In this document: piece after piece, positions 41,701-49,877 of the stretch | Numbering within the stretch: the first letter of the stretch is position 1 | Layout: every line of letters begins with the position of its first letter | Assembly: GCF_001651805.1 (NCBI RefSeq) | Contig: NZ_CP015839.1 | Coordinates: forward strand, 4,526,001 to 4,590,000 | Direction of reading: 5' to 3' | DNA length: 64,000 bases | Origin: Marinobacterium aestuarii | Lineage (GTDB): Bacteria; Pseudomonadota; Gammaproteobacteria; Pseudomonadales; Balneatricaceae | The notes under the pieces: model-generated | The model's input: only the letters and a program-made list of their open reading frames with translations | Told to the model about the DNA's origin: nothing | The model's database searches: none | Program-made: the position numbers and the translations under genes

Positions 41701-43187
41701 GGCTCCGCTGGCATGCACCCAGTGAGCTTTTGCTGGTGGCCGTGGAAAACGAATGCCGCCTCCAGCCGCTGGACCGGGATGCCGGCCCCACCGAAAGCGC
41801 GCGTATTCCCGTGCAGGTGGGTCCGGCGGACATGGCCGCCTCCGCGGCAACCGACTCCATCTACACACTCAACTTTGTCAGCAAGACCATTACCGTAACC
41901 GCCGTTTCCGAGCTGGCACCGACACTCGAATTCAACCAGGCCCTGAAAAACTATCGCTACGCCATTCTGCTGGCCTTCTGGGGCCTGATTGCCAATGTGC
42001 TGCAATACCTGAAGGACTGTTTCTGCCATCACCTGCTGGTGAAGTGCCCGAGCTGCGATGACGACAGCAAGCTCTGGCTGGCGACCGTGGAAGTGCGCGG
42101 CGGGCAGGTGTACAAGGTGTGCAATTTCGACAAGCGCAAAACCGTCAAAAGCTTCCCTACGGTGGAATACTGGGCCTCGCTCATTCCCGTGCTGCAGCTG
42201 TTGAAACAGGGCATCTCTAAATTCTGCTGCGCGGTGCTGCCGGATCTGTTTGGCGCCTTGCGAGCAATGCTGTTGCCACAGCCAAAAGCTGATGCTCAGG
42301 GTGATAAAAAAGCGCTGACAGACGCGGGCAGCATCAAGAAAAACCAGAGAAGCTTCAACCGCACCGATATGAAAGCCCTGTGGGAGCAACAGAAAACATC
42401 CCTGAATTTTTACGGCAAGACGCTTATGGACGCCGGTATGCAGCAGGCCAGAGGCGCCCAGACCACAGAGCCCGGGGTTTCCAAACAGAGCTATATCGGC
42501 AGCGACACCCCGACAACCAAAGCCGAGTTCGAAAAAAGAGGCATCGAGGTCGGTGCCATCGAAACCTATGACGCACGCTATTCCGGCAGCTACGCCAACG
42601 CCTTTACCGCCACACCCCAGGTTATCGAGCCCGGCAGCAAGGTAACCCTGATCGAAAAAGACGGCATTGTGCAGTTCTACCACATAGAAAAAGCGCCGCT
42701 GGACGTCCGGCTGCCCACAGCAGAACTGGAAGCCCTGGAGGCCCGCAAGGCAGCACTTGAACTGGATAAAACCAGCCAGGATTTGCAGGCGCTGGAAACC
42801 CGCAAGAGTCAGACCAAAGCTGAAATCACCGCACTGGAACAACAGCTCGAACAGGCCCGAACTGAACGGGATCAGCAGCAGGCATTGCTGGCACAGATGT
42901 CAGCACAGAATCTCGAGCTGACCAGCGGCGTTAGCGCCCTGCGCAGCGATCTGGAAGAGATCAAGGCCATGCGCACCGAAATAAACCGGGATATTGCCAG
43001 GGACAGGCCCGTGAAGAGCATTGCCGAGGTTTCACCCGAAGTGGATACGATGTTACGCCAACTGGATATTCGCACCGTGGAGGAACTGTCCAAGGTGACG
43101 ACCGCAAAACTGGTCCAGGCCGGCATAGACGCAGCTACCGCGAAGAAGATAAACACCGCGGCCAAGGCCAAATTGAGGGAGGTTTGA
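38796..43187 (+). CDS. Giant DUF6519/propeller/coiled-coil eCIS protein
   Basis: 1463 residues. The N-terminus (MKTQLSRTSFDATKRYNGVFQQMGRMLTDADWNELNLID) is the DUF6519 signature and that domain extends to about residue 400. A propeller-like region from about 700 to 1040 contains YSFGGTDNSIHRFDLASNKLVDVLQMP and ALCFSNDGSKLYACAAV. Next come a hydrophobic segment (YAILLAFWGLIANVL, about 1050) and a Cys/His cluster (CFCHHLLVKCPSCDD). The C-terminus is a coiled coil (about 1310-1400) ending in a helix-hairpin-helix-like VEELSKVTTAKLVQAGIDAATAKKI. It lies between the tail protein and the cargo candidates; it may be a fibre, a cap or an anchor. It starts 18 bp after its upstream neighbour. Confidence 0.75.
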   Translation: MKTQLSRTSFDATKRYNGVFQQMGRMLTDADWNELNLIDGERVRQALLHSVLTGTPRNSGIVRRDASDTAGLYYGEAVIEGISARLLPAVINAAPADGSIDNIQNQADFPACPLPPGDHRLYLDVWERSVTALEDIDLIDPALNGADTCTRRQVMCQLKWCSTDTDPQDPLINPKTGTARLSLELREGSTEPDLCDPCAEELALQEKIGNYLFRVEVHQVEYDAAGQPSRVLLKWSSENGAEQHSLNSLPPGFASAAWCYEFFSGADTGFASEKHPGRHLATGFTPTYGELVAGFPASGSEPANLSLVRRWDGFAAFDRVAGEWQLDSGFDRNVALSTTLGANSPGRVTNGDTVLLVLDAITLTLALEDNALLAGDYWQVAVRESVHALDPQLLDAALPQGIEHHYMTIGSVVGDELSLYEGEQCRRFEFPPLTDIHAEDVCYDNGVCDMPDVDTVQEALDHLCQQRDLKWHNKHLHGWGIVCGLIAECCQNHSDAADEAGGSAGDRRSVCVTPGYALSCEGEDLVLKGPQEVPILDMISALEQAQDEALLVDGDGTFCLRIAKGDPEPQFVLEPWSKDKKYAWLDGTLLLDFYQHCVKDLIEALSEEVRFQDDEALETAEDEKGILISDQRRKTISVFNLVAWFLFGNHGHFVWTSLHEHQILLAFYNRLRALLRSRTFCAMFQDEEFPPYPFKENQIDTIFSRGDHTRVLMHPDQKHLYSFGGTDNSIHRFDLASNKLVDVLQMPAAQGAEITALCFSNDGSKLYACAAVRSTDTLFGAAFIGATHEWQQSSVLCDILVTDMVMAPRDKDLIYAIGKDKGLYRVEPDVIATDTKPQLTPFYRFNATGQLLLDPESQTAWCGSSDEISSDGYYRNIVQCDLNTSGENLSPQVTTPLRNPQGQSLLGSGNLAMSPADARDDNGEQGARLYCITQVSASAAKRVSAYQLPLGADGLKEIGGTGLGNSDLWLRWHAPSELLLVAVENECRLQPLDRDAGPTESARIPVQVGPADMAASAATDSIYTLNFVSKTITVTAVSELAPTLEFNQALKNYRYAILLAFWGLIANVLQYLKDCFCHHLLVKCPSCDDDSKLWLATVEVRGGQVYKVCNFDKRKTVKSFPTVEYWASLIPVLQLLKQGISKFCCAVLPDLFGALRAMLLPQPKADAQGDKKALTDAGSIKKNQRSFNRTDMKALWEQQKTSLNFYGKTLMDAGMQQARGAQTTEPGVSKQSYIGSDTPTTKAEFEKRGIEVGAIETYDARYSGSYANAFTATPQVIEPGSKVTLIEKDGIVQFYHIEKAPLDVRLPTAELEALEARKAALELDKTSQDLQALETRKSQTKAEITALEQQLEQARTERDQQQALLAQMSAQNLELTSGVSALRSDLEEIKAMRTEINRDIARDRPVKSIAEVSPEVDTMLRQLDIRTVEELSKVTTAKLVQAGIDAATAKKINTAAKAKLREV

Positions 43188-43191
43188 TGGC

Positions 43192-44361
43192 ATGCGCATT
43201 CAGCGTCGTGCAACAGTCGCCGCGCCGACGCCACCGCTCAGCGTGCAGCAGGCAAGTGCGCCCGCCAGTATCGCCCGCGCAGGCCGTGTCGCGCTCGATA
43301 TTCCAAAGGACCTGCATCAACACTATTTTGGGCGCGGGCGGCGGCGCTACCGCCTGCCCCGCTTCAGCGACCTCAGGGACATTACCCAAAGCAAAACCCT
43401 GGGAATCGATCAGGCCGAGTTGAAAGCGCTGGTGAAGACCACCCTGATCCGCCTGAACAAAGACAACAGGCTCAAAAGCAAAGACTCTCTGGACGCCATT
43501 GTGGATGCCATTTTTCCAGCGCCCGGCAGCATCGATCAAAGTGCCTTTGAGGCGGCGGTAGATAGCAGTGATCGCACCCTCATCTACAGGTCTGTGCTCG
43601 ATACCAACGCCAGGATCAAGGACAAGGACAGGCCTAAACTGCGCTCGGTCATGCGATGGGCCATCAAGATCATCCGCCAGGCGCAGACATCAAAAACCAT
43701 GCTCACGCGGGTATTCGGCAGCAAACAGGCCGATGCCGCCGGCAACTATAAAAAGGCGGGAGACCGGCTGCAGCTGTTTGTCGACAGCAGCGCGGCTCTC
43801 AATAAAAGCGTCAATACGGACTACAACCGCGATGACGCCGCACTTTACCTCGGCGGCTGGGCGGACTTCGATGACCAGGTTATCCATCTGGAGCCCGGTG
43901 TGGCCAAAGTGACCCACAGCAAGGAATCCGTTGCCACCCTGGTGCACGAAGCGGCTCATCTGGCCGATGGCGCCATTGAGGTGCAATTTGCACTGGTCAA
44001 ATACCGCAAGGACCTGCTGGCATCCAAGGACGCCAAGTTCAAAAAGGATCTGCCACAACTGAAGAAAATTTCAAAGGCACTGCATCTCAGCCTGCACCGC
44101 CAGAATCCAGGCCATGAAACCGTAACGCAACTGGATATTGTGCTGGCGGAGAGCATCGCCAGAGTGGTCAGTGATATGGGCGATCATTCAGCCTCCATCA
44201 AACTGGCCCTGACACCCAAAGACACATCCGAGATCCAAAAGGCCAGCGACAGATTGATCAACGACGCCATCAGATCCTACGGCGCCCTGCTGGGCGACAG
44301 TAAAAAAGACAGGACGCTGACCGACTGGCTGGTGGCCCATTACGGCAAGGCGTTTTACTGA
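43192..44361 (+). CDS. Putative zinc metallopeptidase, candidate eCIS cargo
   Basis: 389 residues. An HEAAHLAD motif (His252, Glu253, His256, Asp259) with LVHEAAH is the zincin HExxH signature. The downstream Asp could be the third ligand as in HExxHxxD clans, or the motif AESIARVVSD near 320 may contribute; the precise family is not identifiable from sequence alone. The N-terminal ~110 residues are basic and loop-rich (RRATVAAPTPPLSVQQAS), as in loaded effectors that need a signal segment. Start overlaps nothing but lies 4 bp after the previous stop; the end overlaps the next gene by one base, so it is part of the operon. Confidence 0.65.
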   Translation: MRIQRRATVAAPTPPLSVQQASAPASIARAGRVALDIPKDLHQHYFGRGRRRYRLPRFSDLRDITQSKTLGIDQAELKALVKTTLIRLNKDNRLKSKDSLDAIVDAIFPAPGSIDQSAFEAAVDSSDRTLIYRSVLDTNARIKDKDRPKLRSVMRWAIKIIRQAQTSKTMLTRVFGSKQADAAGNYKKAGDRLQLFVDSSAALNKSVNTDYNRDDAALYLGGWADFDDQVIHLEPGVAKVTHSKESVATLVHEAAHLADGAIEVQFALVKYRKDLLASKDAKFKKDLPQLKKISKALHLSLHRQNPGHETVTQLDIVLAESIARVVSDMGDHSASIKLALTPKDTSEIQKASDRLINDAIRSYGALLGDSKKDRTLTDWLVAHYGKAFY

Positions 44362-47300
44362 TGCATACCTACACCCAGCGTTCGCCCCGCAAAACGGCGC
44401 CCGGTAGCAGCAGTGGCGCCACTCAGGCCAGTGCAGTCAAAGCGCTGTTGAACCGATCAGCAAAAGGCCCTGCCCTGCAGACAAAAATGCAGCTTGGCCA
44501 GCCCAACGACCGTTACGAAAAAGAGGCGGACCAGGTCGCCCAGCGAGTCACGGCAGACAGCCCGCAAGCGGTCAATATCAGCGCGCTGGACACCGGCGCC
44601 ATCCAGAGAATGCCGGAGGGGACTGCCTCCACCTACGAGGAAGACGAGGAATTGCTGCAGGCCAGCGCCGATGGGCCTGTTGGCGACATCAGCAACAATA
44701 TTGAGCGGGATATCACAGCCTCACGGGGTGGCGGTGAGCCCCTGCAGGCCAGCACCCGGGGTTTGTTAGAGCCCCGCTTTGGCACCCGCTTTACCGACAC
44801 GCGCATCCACGACTCCCCCTCCGCCCATCGCCTGGCCTCAGGCCTTGGTGCCCGGGCCTTTACCACCGGCAAGGACGTTTTCTTTGGCCCCGGTGAGTAT
44901 CAGCCCCATACCACGGCGGGACAGCAGTTGCTGGCCCACGAATTGACCCACGTAGTACAGCAACGCCGTGGCAGCGCAGCGCTGCAGCACAAGCGGATCC
45001 AGCGCGAGCTCACGGGTTCAGAGCCGGCCCCCGAGCAAGCTGCCGCACCTCTGCCTGTCGCTGGCAATAAAACCACCGGGCTGGTGGATACCGCGGCCAG
45101 CACTATTACCTGGACCAGCATCGCCCTGCCCGCGTTTAAAAACCGTGGTCATCGCCGCGCCCGCTACCAGGCGCTGTCGCCTCTGCGCCGGGGACAGGGC
45201 GAACGGGTTGATCGCAGCGGCGAAAACGATCCGGCCCAACGGGACAACTGGCTGACCTCGCTGGATAAAAGCACTATCCGTACAGAACTTGAAAGCAAGC
45301 TCAAAACCGCCAATGCCGGGGAAATGCCAGAAGGTGACCAGCATGTGTTTGAAGTCCGCACCAGGGCCGGCCAGAACCGCTACTACTCGGGCTCACTGGA
45401 CAGCCTGGCCAGCGAATTTCTGATTCCTACCTGGGGTGGCAAAAACCCAAGGGCGGAGCCGCGCTTCTTCCATGTCGACCACATAGTCGAACTGCAACTG
45501 GCGAACTGGCCCCACAGCCCCGAAGGCAACGCACTGGAAAACTACGAACTGCTGGAGGGCAATGCCAATACCACCTCGGGACAAATGGTTCGCACGGCCA
45601 TCAGCGACAAGATCAGCGGCTTTATCCGCGCCACCGAGGGCGCTTATGGTGACACTGAACGGGACATCAAAAGTGCTTTCACTCTGGTGTTCGAGGGTGC
45701 CGTTGGCCGTGGTGGGCCCAGTGTCGGCAACTCGGACTTCTGGATTCGAGCCGACATCGAAAGCGGTGCCCACCTGCGGGCTCTGGTGGCGGCGGACCCG
45801 ACGAAAATTGGCGGACCGGGCCTGGCGCGGATTTTTTCCCGCGCCAACGGGGGCGTAAGTCGCGAGTTCAGCTGGAGTGGCGACACCACAGCAGAGCAGG
45901 AAGTCCCCTCCCGGCTGCGGCGCGAGCGCTACTGGCTCAAGCCCCTGGTTATTACCCATAAATACTTTCGCACAGACCCTGAATCCGTGGTGGAAACCCC
46001 GGATTTCGGCTACCTGCGCGTGCACGTATCCCAGCGGGACAAGGTCTTCGAAAGTACAGAGCCGGTGGATCTGCCCCTGAACCGGTTTATTGGCGCCCGT
46101 TACGGCGGAATATTGCAGGATTCATGGCGCACCACAATCGGCAACCTCAAGGCCAATTTTTTCAGCCCCATCACCTTCAATAACATTGAGGTGGCGGGCG
46201 ATCGGGGTATCGTTGCCCAGGGCAATATCAACGTCAGTCTGCCGTTTTTCAGCGAGTCCACTGCCATCGGCATCAGCCTCGCAGACGGTACCGTTTCGGT
46301 GTTCAAGGAATTCAGCACCGAAGACATCGCCCTGCCGGCCCCCTTCTCGGTGGACGAGTGCAGTCTGCGGGCCTCCTACAGCCTGGACAATGACTGGAGC
46401 CTTGAGGGGCGGGTCAACTTTGGCATCGACAATGTCGGCCAGGGCGAAATTACCGCCAGCCTGCTGCCGGACACCGGACTCGCCGCAACCGGTGAATTCA
46501 ACTTTGAGTCGACGCTGTTCAACCCGGCCACCCTGAGCGTGGGTTACCGCGCTGGCGCCTGGAGCTTTGGCGGCGAAGTCGGTTTTGAGGAGGGTCTGAT
46601 ACCGGGCGTCAGTGACGGCACCCTGAGTGTCAACTGGGCAGAAGGCGTGCTCAGCGGCAACGGCGACGTGGGCTTCAGCTATCCCTGGCTGTCCCGCGGC
46701 ACCCTCAATCTGGCCTATGGCGCAGAGCGCGGACTCGAGGTCAGGGGCGGTGTCGAGCTGACCGGAGAGGTTCCGGGCCTGAACAGCGCTACCGTCAATA
46801 TCCTGGTCACCAAAAGCGCCGAGGGCCTATGGACCCTGGGCGGGGCTATAGAAGCGGACCTGGATACCTCACGGATACCGGGCTTGACCGCAACCCGCTT
46901 CAGCGGCGCCCTGGAGAATGGCATTTTCACCGCCAGCCTGCGCAGTGCATTCGAACGCGATATCGCCAGCGGCACCGTTAGCCTGGCTGTTACCAACCAG
47001 GCGATTGATGCACAAGGTAACCCGGTAGAGGGGCAGACGACCGAGGCCCTGGTATTTTACGGCAGCGGCAGTGTCACCCTGGCACTGACACCCTGGCTGG
47101 ACGCTACCGCCGGCGTGGAATTCGCCCGCGATGGCGGCATCAGCCTGCGCGGTGGGGTCGAGGTGACCGAAGACATCGAAATTCTCAGCGACGAGCAGAC
47201 ACCGGATCTGGAACTGCCCCGCAGTCGCCGCCCCTCCTTCGATGTCGACATCCCCCTGGCGTCCATCGGTGTCGCCGATGTCGCCCTGCGCCTGGGGGGC

Positions 47301-47873
47301 TCACTCAACGCCTACGTCAGAACCAGCCCCTTCACCCTGCAGGATGTGCGGCTGGACGTTTTCTACAACTTTGATAACCCAAACGATACCAGCGTTGAAG
47401 GCAACGCCCGTTTGCACATGGATGCGCAGGCGGGGCTGGAGGGCTCGCTGCTGGTTGGCCTCTCGGCCCGGGTGCTGGTGATACGCGGCGGGGGCGAGAT
47501 CGAGCTCAGTGTGGGCGCCATGCTGAACGGCGAACTCGACGCCGTGGTTCAACCCTCCTGGAATGTTCGAAACGGCTTTGCGGTCACAGCCCGACTTGAT
47601 GCCGTAGTCAGCCCGACCGTTTACCTCGACCTGGGCGGCCGAATCTTCGTTGAACTGGATGTCCTGATAGGCTCCATCGATCTGTGGGAATCCGAACGTC
47701 TGAACATCGCCCGCAAGGAGCTACCGCTGGATGTTGAACTGGGCGCGCGGGCCAGTGCCCGTTACCAGGAAAAACCCGATAACGCCTTTACCTATGAGAC
47801 ACCCACCTGGGTTATTCCCAGCGCAGGTGATTTACAGCGCGCCTTCATCGGAGCCGTGCTGGACGAGGTTTAG
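44361..47873 (+). CDS. DUF4157 (eCIS core) protein with HNH-like and beta-repeat domains
   Basis: 1170 residues. Residues about 40-200 form the DUF4157 eCIS-core domain: NDRYEKEADQVAQRV, LEPRFGTRFTDTRIH, and the zincin-type motif HELTHVVQQRRG (about 193-204). At about 368-400, HVDHIVELQLANWP and ENYELLEGNANTTSG match the D-H...N...N pattern of HNH-type effectors. From ~600 to ~1120 the chain is built of short beta strands in repeated units (SYSLDNDWSLEGRVNFGIDN, GYRAGAWSFGGEVGFEEG, AYGAERGLEVRGGVELTGE). These look like a translocator barrel or beta-solenoid. DUF4157 proteins are a marker of eCIS loci and are often injected toxins. Confidence 0.75.
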   Translation: MHTYTQRSPRKTAPGSSSGATQASAVKALLNRSAKGPALQTKMQLGQPNDRYEKEADQVAQRVTADSPQAVNISALDTGAIQRMPEGTASTYEEDEELLQASADGPVGDISNNIERDITASRGGGEPLQASTRGLLEPRFGTRFTDTRIHDSPSAHRLASGLGARAFTTGKDVFFGPGEYQPHTTAGQQLLAHELTHVVQQRRGSAALQHKRIQRELTGSEPAPEQAAAPLPVAGNKTTGLVDTAASTITWTSIALPAFKNRGHRRARYQALSPLRRGQGERVDRSGENDPAQRDNWLTSLDKSTIRTELESKLKTANAGEMPEGDQHVFEVRTRAGQNRYYSGSLDSLASEFLIPTWGGKNPRAEPRFFHVDHIVELQLANWPHSPEGNALENYELLEGNANTTSGQMVRTAISDKISGFIRATEGAYGDTERDIKSAFTLVFEGAVGRGGPSVGNSDFWIRADIESGAHLRALVAADPTKIGGPGLARIFSRANGGVSREFSWSGDTTAEQEVPSRLRRERYWLKPLVITHKYFRTDPESVVETPDFGYLRVHVSQRDKVFESTEPVDLPLNRFIGARYGGILQDSWRTTIGNLKANFFSPITFNNIEVAGDRGIVAQGNINVSLPFFSESTAIGISLADGTVSVFKEFSTEDIALPAPFSVDECSLRASYSLDNDWSLEGRVNFGIDNVGQGEITASLLPDTGLAATGEFNFESTLFNPATLSVGYRAGAWSFGGEVGFEEGLIPGVSDGTLSVNWAEGVLSGNGDVGFSYPWLSRGTLNLAYGAERGLEVRGGVELTGEVPGLNSATVNILVTKSAEGLWTLGGAIEADLDTSRIPGLTATRFSGALENGIFTASLRSAFERDIASGTVSLAVTNQAIDAQGNPVEGQTTEALVFYGSGSVTLALTPWLDATAGVEFARDGGISLRGGVEVTEDIEILSDEQTPDLELPRSRRPSFDVDIPLASIGVADVALRLGGSLNAYVRTSPFTLQDVRLDVFYNFDNPNDTSVEGNARLHMDAQAGLEGSLLVGLSARVLVIRGGGEIELSVGAMLNGELDAVVQPSWNVRNGFAVTARLDAVVSPTVYLDLGGRIFVELDVLIGSIDLWESERLNIARKELPLDVELGARASARYQEKPDNAFTYETPTWVIPSAGDLQRAFIGAVLDEV

Positions 47874-47936
47874 CTATTAACCCAGTGGACAGACACGGCA
47901 TCATACAGAGACACCACGTCTTTTTAAGGTAGTCCC

Positions 47937-48482
47937 ATGCCTGTACGCAAAATCTACATCGCCGGGCCCGATGTATTCTGGCCCAATGCGCTTGAAGCCG
48001 GCGCCGCCAAGGTCGAGCTCTGTGCGCGCTACGGTTTTGAGGGTCTGTTTCCGCTGGATAGCGCGCTGCAACTGGATGGTCTTGCGCCGCGTGAGGCGGG
48101 CATGGCGATTTATCGCGCCAATATCAGCCTGATGCGACAAGCGGATCTGCTGGCCGCCAATATGACGCCCTTTCGCGGCCCAAGCCTGGATGCGGGCACG
48201 GCGTTTGAACTGGGTTTTATGACCGGGCTGGGCAAGCCGGTGTGGGGGTACAGCCTGGACGGGCGCCTCTACGCCGACCGGGTCACCCCGGGCGATTCAG
48301 CAACGGATACAGATACAGACGGCATGACGATAGAGCGCTTCGACATGGCCGACAACCTGATGCTGATCGGCGCCATTGCAGCTAGCGGCGCCGAACTGCT
48401 TGCCCGCCAGGCAACACCCGAGCTGGAGCAGCACCTGCACCTTTTCGAGCAGCTACTGCAGCGCATCGCCAAAGGCTGCTAA
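47937..48482 (+). CDS. Nucleoside 2-deoxyribosyltransferase
   Basis: 181 residues, family that moves deoxyribose between nucleobases (salvage of nucleosides). Signature segments: RKIYIAGPDVFWPNA at the N-terminus, ANISLMRQADLLAANMTPFRGPSLDAGTAFELGFMTGLGKPVWGYS, in which the Asp and Glu (DAGTAFE) form the active site. It has a normal length. Convergent with the CPXCG gene. Confidence 0.9.
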   Translation: MPVRKIYIAGPDVFWPNALEAGAAKVELCARYGFEGLFPLDSALQLDGLAPREAGMAIYRANISLMRQADLLAANMTPFRGPSLDAGTAFELGFMTGLGKPVWGYSLDGRLYADRVTPGDSATDTDTDGMTIERFDMADNLMLIGAIAASGAELLARQATPELEQHLHLFEQLLQRIAKGC

Positions 48483-48488
48483 AGGCGA

Positions 48489-48680
48489 CTATTCATTCTC
48501 CGGCCTGGCATCCACCGTCGGCATGCCGGAGTCATCCACCTGGATATCCAGCACCATGGGGCTGCAGCACACCTGACAGTCCTCCACGTATTGCTGCTCG
48601 GCCTCACTGCAGTCCACCAGCACACTGATGCGCTCGCCACAGTAGGGGCAATAAAACGCCACCTCTTCCTGTGTATTCAT
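48489..48680 (-). CDS. CPXCG-motif cysteine-rich small protein
   Basis: 63 residues with CPYCGER near the N-terminus and CQVCCSPM further on, the two Cys pairs of a single zinc ribbon. The acidic sequence between them (SVLVDCSEAEQQYVEDC) and the QVDDSGMPTVDARPE tail match the small CPXCG family found in many gammaproteobacteria, of unknown function. It is monocistronic. Confidence 0.85.
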   Translation of the reverse strand: MNTQEEVAFYCPYCGERISVLVDCSEAEQQYVEDCQVCCSPMVLDIQVDDSGMPTVDARPENE

Positions 48681-48846
48681 AAATAATCATCCCCGCAAAA
48701 AAAAGTGGCGCTCAGCCCGCTATCCATCCTGACTTCAGCTTAGTGCAGATCCGTCTGGCCCGAGGCCGCAGAGGGCCCGTTGCCATTACCGCGGCGCCCG
48801 CCAAACAGGGTACTATGACGCCTTTTGATCTGCGCAGAGAACACTT

Positions 48847-49212
48847 GTGGAATATACCTTTGGTCGCGACGATATAGGTCGCTACTTTGCCGAATTTTCG
48901 ATGGGTCACGAAGCCTTTGGCCGCTGGCTGAACGAGGAGCTGGGCCAGAACCGGCAACAGCTGGACAGCCTGCTGCACACCATTGACCAGCTGCAGCAGC
49001 GCCAGATTCCGGAGTTCGAACTCAGCGGCATCGAATACTGCCTCTGGCTGACCCGGGAGGAAGCTCAGGTACGGGCACATATTCTGGATGAGTCGGCACC
49101 GGATGAAGAGCTGGCAGAACTGAGTTTTTACGATGACGAACTCCAGGCCGGCTGTGGCCTGGACGACTTCAAGGCCGTGCTCGAAGCCTGGCGCGACCTG
49201 ATTGGCGCCTAG
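48847..49212 (+). CDS. yacL: YacL/UPF0231 family protein
   Basis: 121 residues with a GTG start (GTGGAATATACC). The family pattern runs the whole length: MEYTFGRDDIGRYFAEFSMGHEAFGRWLNEEL, then HTIDQLQQRQIPEFELSGIEYCLWLTREEAQVRAHIL and the acidic FYDDELQAGCGLDDFKAVLEAWRDL. Function unknown in E. coli. It overlaps nothing and is followed 22 bp later by a kinase gene. Confidence 0.85.
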   Translation: MEYTFGRDDIGRYFAEFSMGHEAFGRWLNEELGQNRQQLDSLLHTIDQLQQRQIPEFELSGIEYCLWLTREEAQVRAHILDESAPDEELAELSFYDDELQAGCGLDDFKAVLEAWRDLIGA

Positions 49213-49234
49213 CAGGAAAAACCGGAGCCCAGCA

Positions 49235-49861
49235 ATGCCGACCACAACCCCCGCCGACCTAGCGCCACTCATTAAGCGTATTCTTGCCATCAGCCCCCAA
49301 GGCCGTCGCACCCTGGTTGCACTGAGCGGTGCTCCGGCCTCGGGAAAATCGACGCTGGCGCAGCAACTAACGACTGCAATTAATGCCCAACACCCGTGCG
49401 CGGCGCTGGTGCCCATGGACGGTTTTCATCTCGATAACGCAATCCTGCAGCAGCGCGGACTGCAATCGCGCAAGGGTGCGCCCGAAACCTTCGATGCCAG
49501 TGGTTTTCTTCACCTGATCCAGCGCCTGGCCACCGAGCCTGAAGTCTTTGTGCCGCTGTTTGATCGCAACCGCGATATCGCCATCGCCGGCGCCGCCCGT
49601 ATAGGCCCGGAGCACTCTATCCTGATTGTGGAAGGCAACTATCTGCTGCTCGACGAGCAACCCTGGTCGCAACTGCGCAGCTACTGGGATCTGTCGATTC
49701 GACTGGACGTACCCCTTGCGATACTGGAAGCACGGCTAATAGAGCGCTGGCGCGATCAGGGCCTGGCTGAACCCGCCGCGCGGCAGCGAGCGCTGGGCAA
49801 CGATATCCCCAACGCCCGGCGGATCATCCAGCAGGCCCTGCCCGCCGATCTGACTCTCTAG
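49235..49861 (+). CDS. Nucleoside/nucleotide kinase-family P-loop protein
   Basis: 208 residues of the phosphoribulokinase/uridine kinase/PanK superfamily. Walker A is SGAPASGKS (about residue 31-39), PMDGFHLD is the substrate/metal-binding block, and EGNYLLL lies near 138. ARLIERWRDQGL is the lid region. The product resembles the YggC group; the natural substrate is unknown, so no symbol is given. The ATG at 49235 follows GGAG at 49224; an upstream start at 49202 would overlap yacL and has no binding site. Confidence 0.85.
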   Translation: MPTTTPADLAPLIKRILAISPQGRRTLVALSGAPASGKSTLAQQLTTAINAQHPCAALVPMDGFHLDNAILQQRGLQSRKGAPETFDASGFLHLIQRLATEPEVFVPLFDRNRDIAIAGAARIGPEHSILIVEGNYLLLDEQPWSQLRSYWDLSIRLDVPLAILEARLIERWRDQGLAEPAARQRALGNDIPNARRIIQQALPADLTL

Positions 49862-49877
49862 CCTGGCAGTACTCGGT

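Noticed and set aside
22655-47873. Reading the cluster as a prophage or a type VI secretion system
   Set aside because: No capsid, portal, terminase, integrase, holin or lysis gene, and no TssB/C, ClpV or membrane-complex genes; DUF4255, DUF4157 and the Afp15-like ATPase fit an eCIS.
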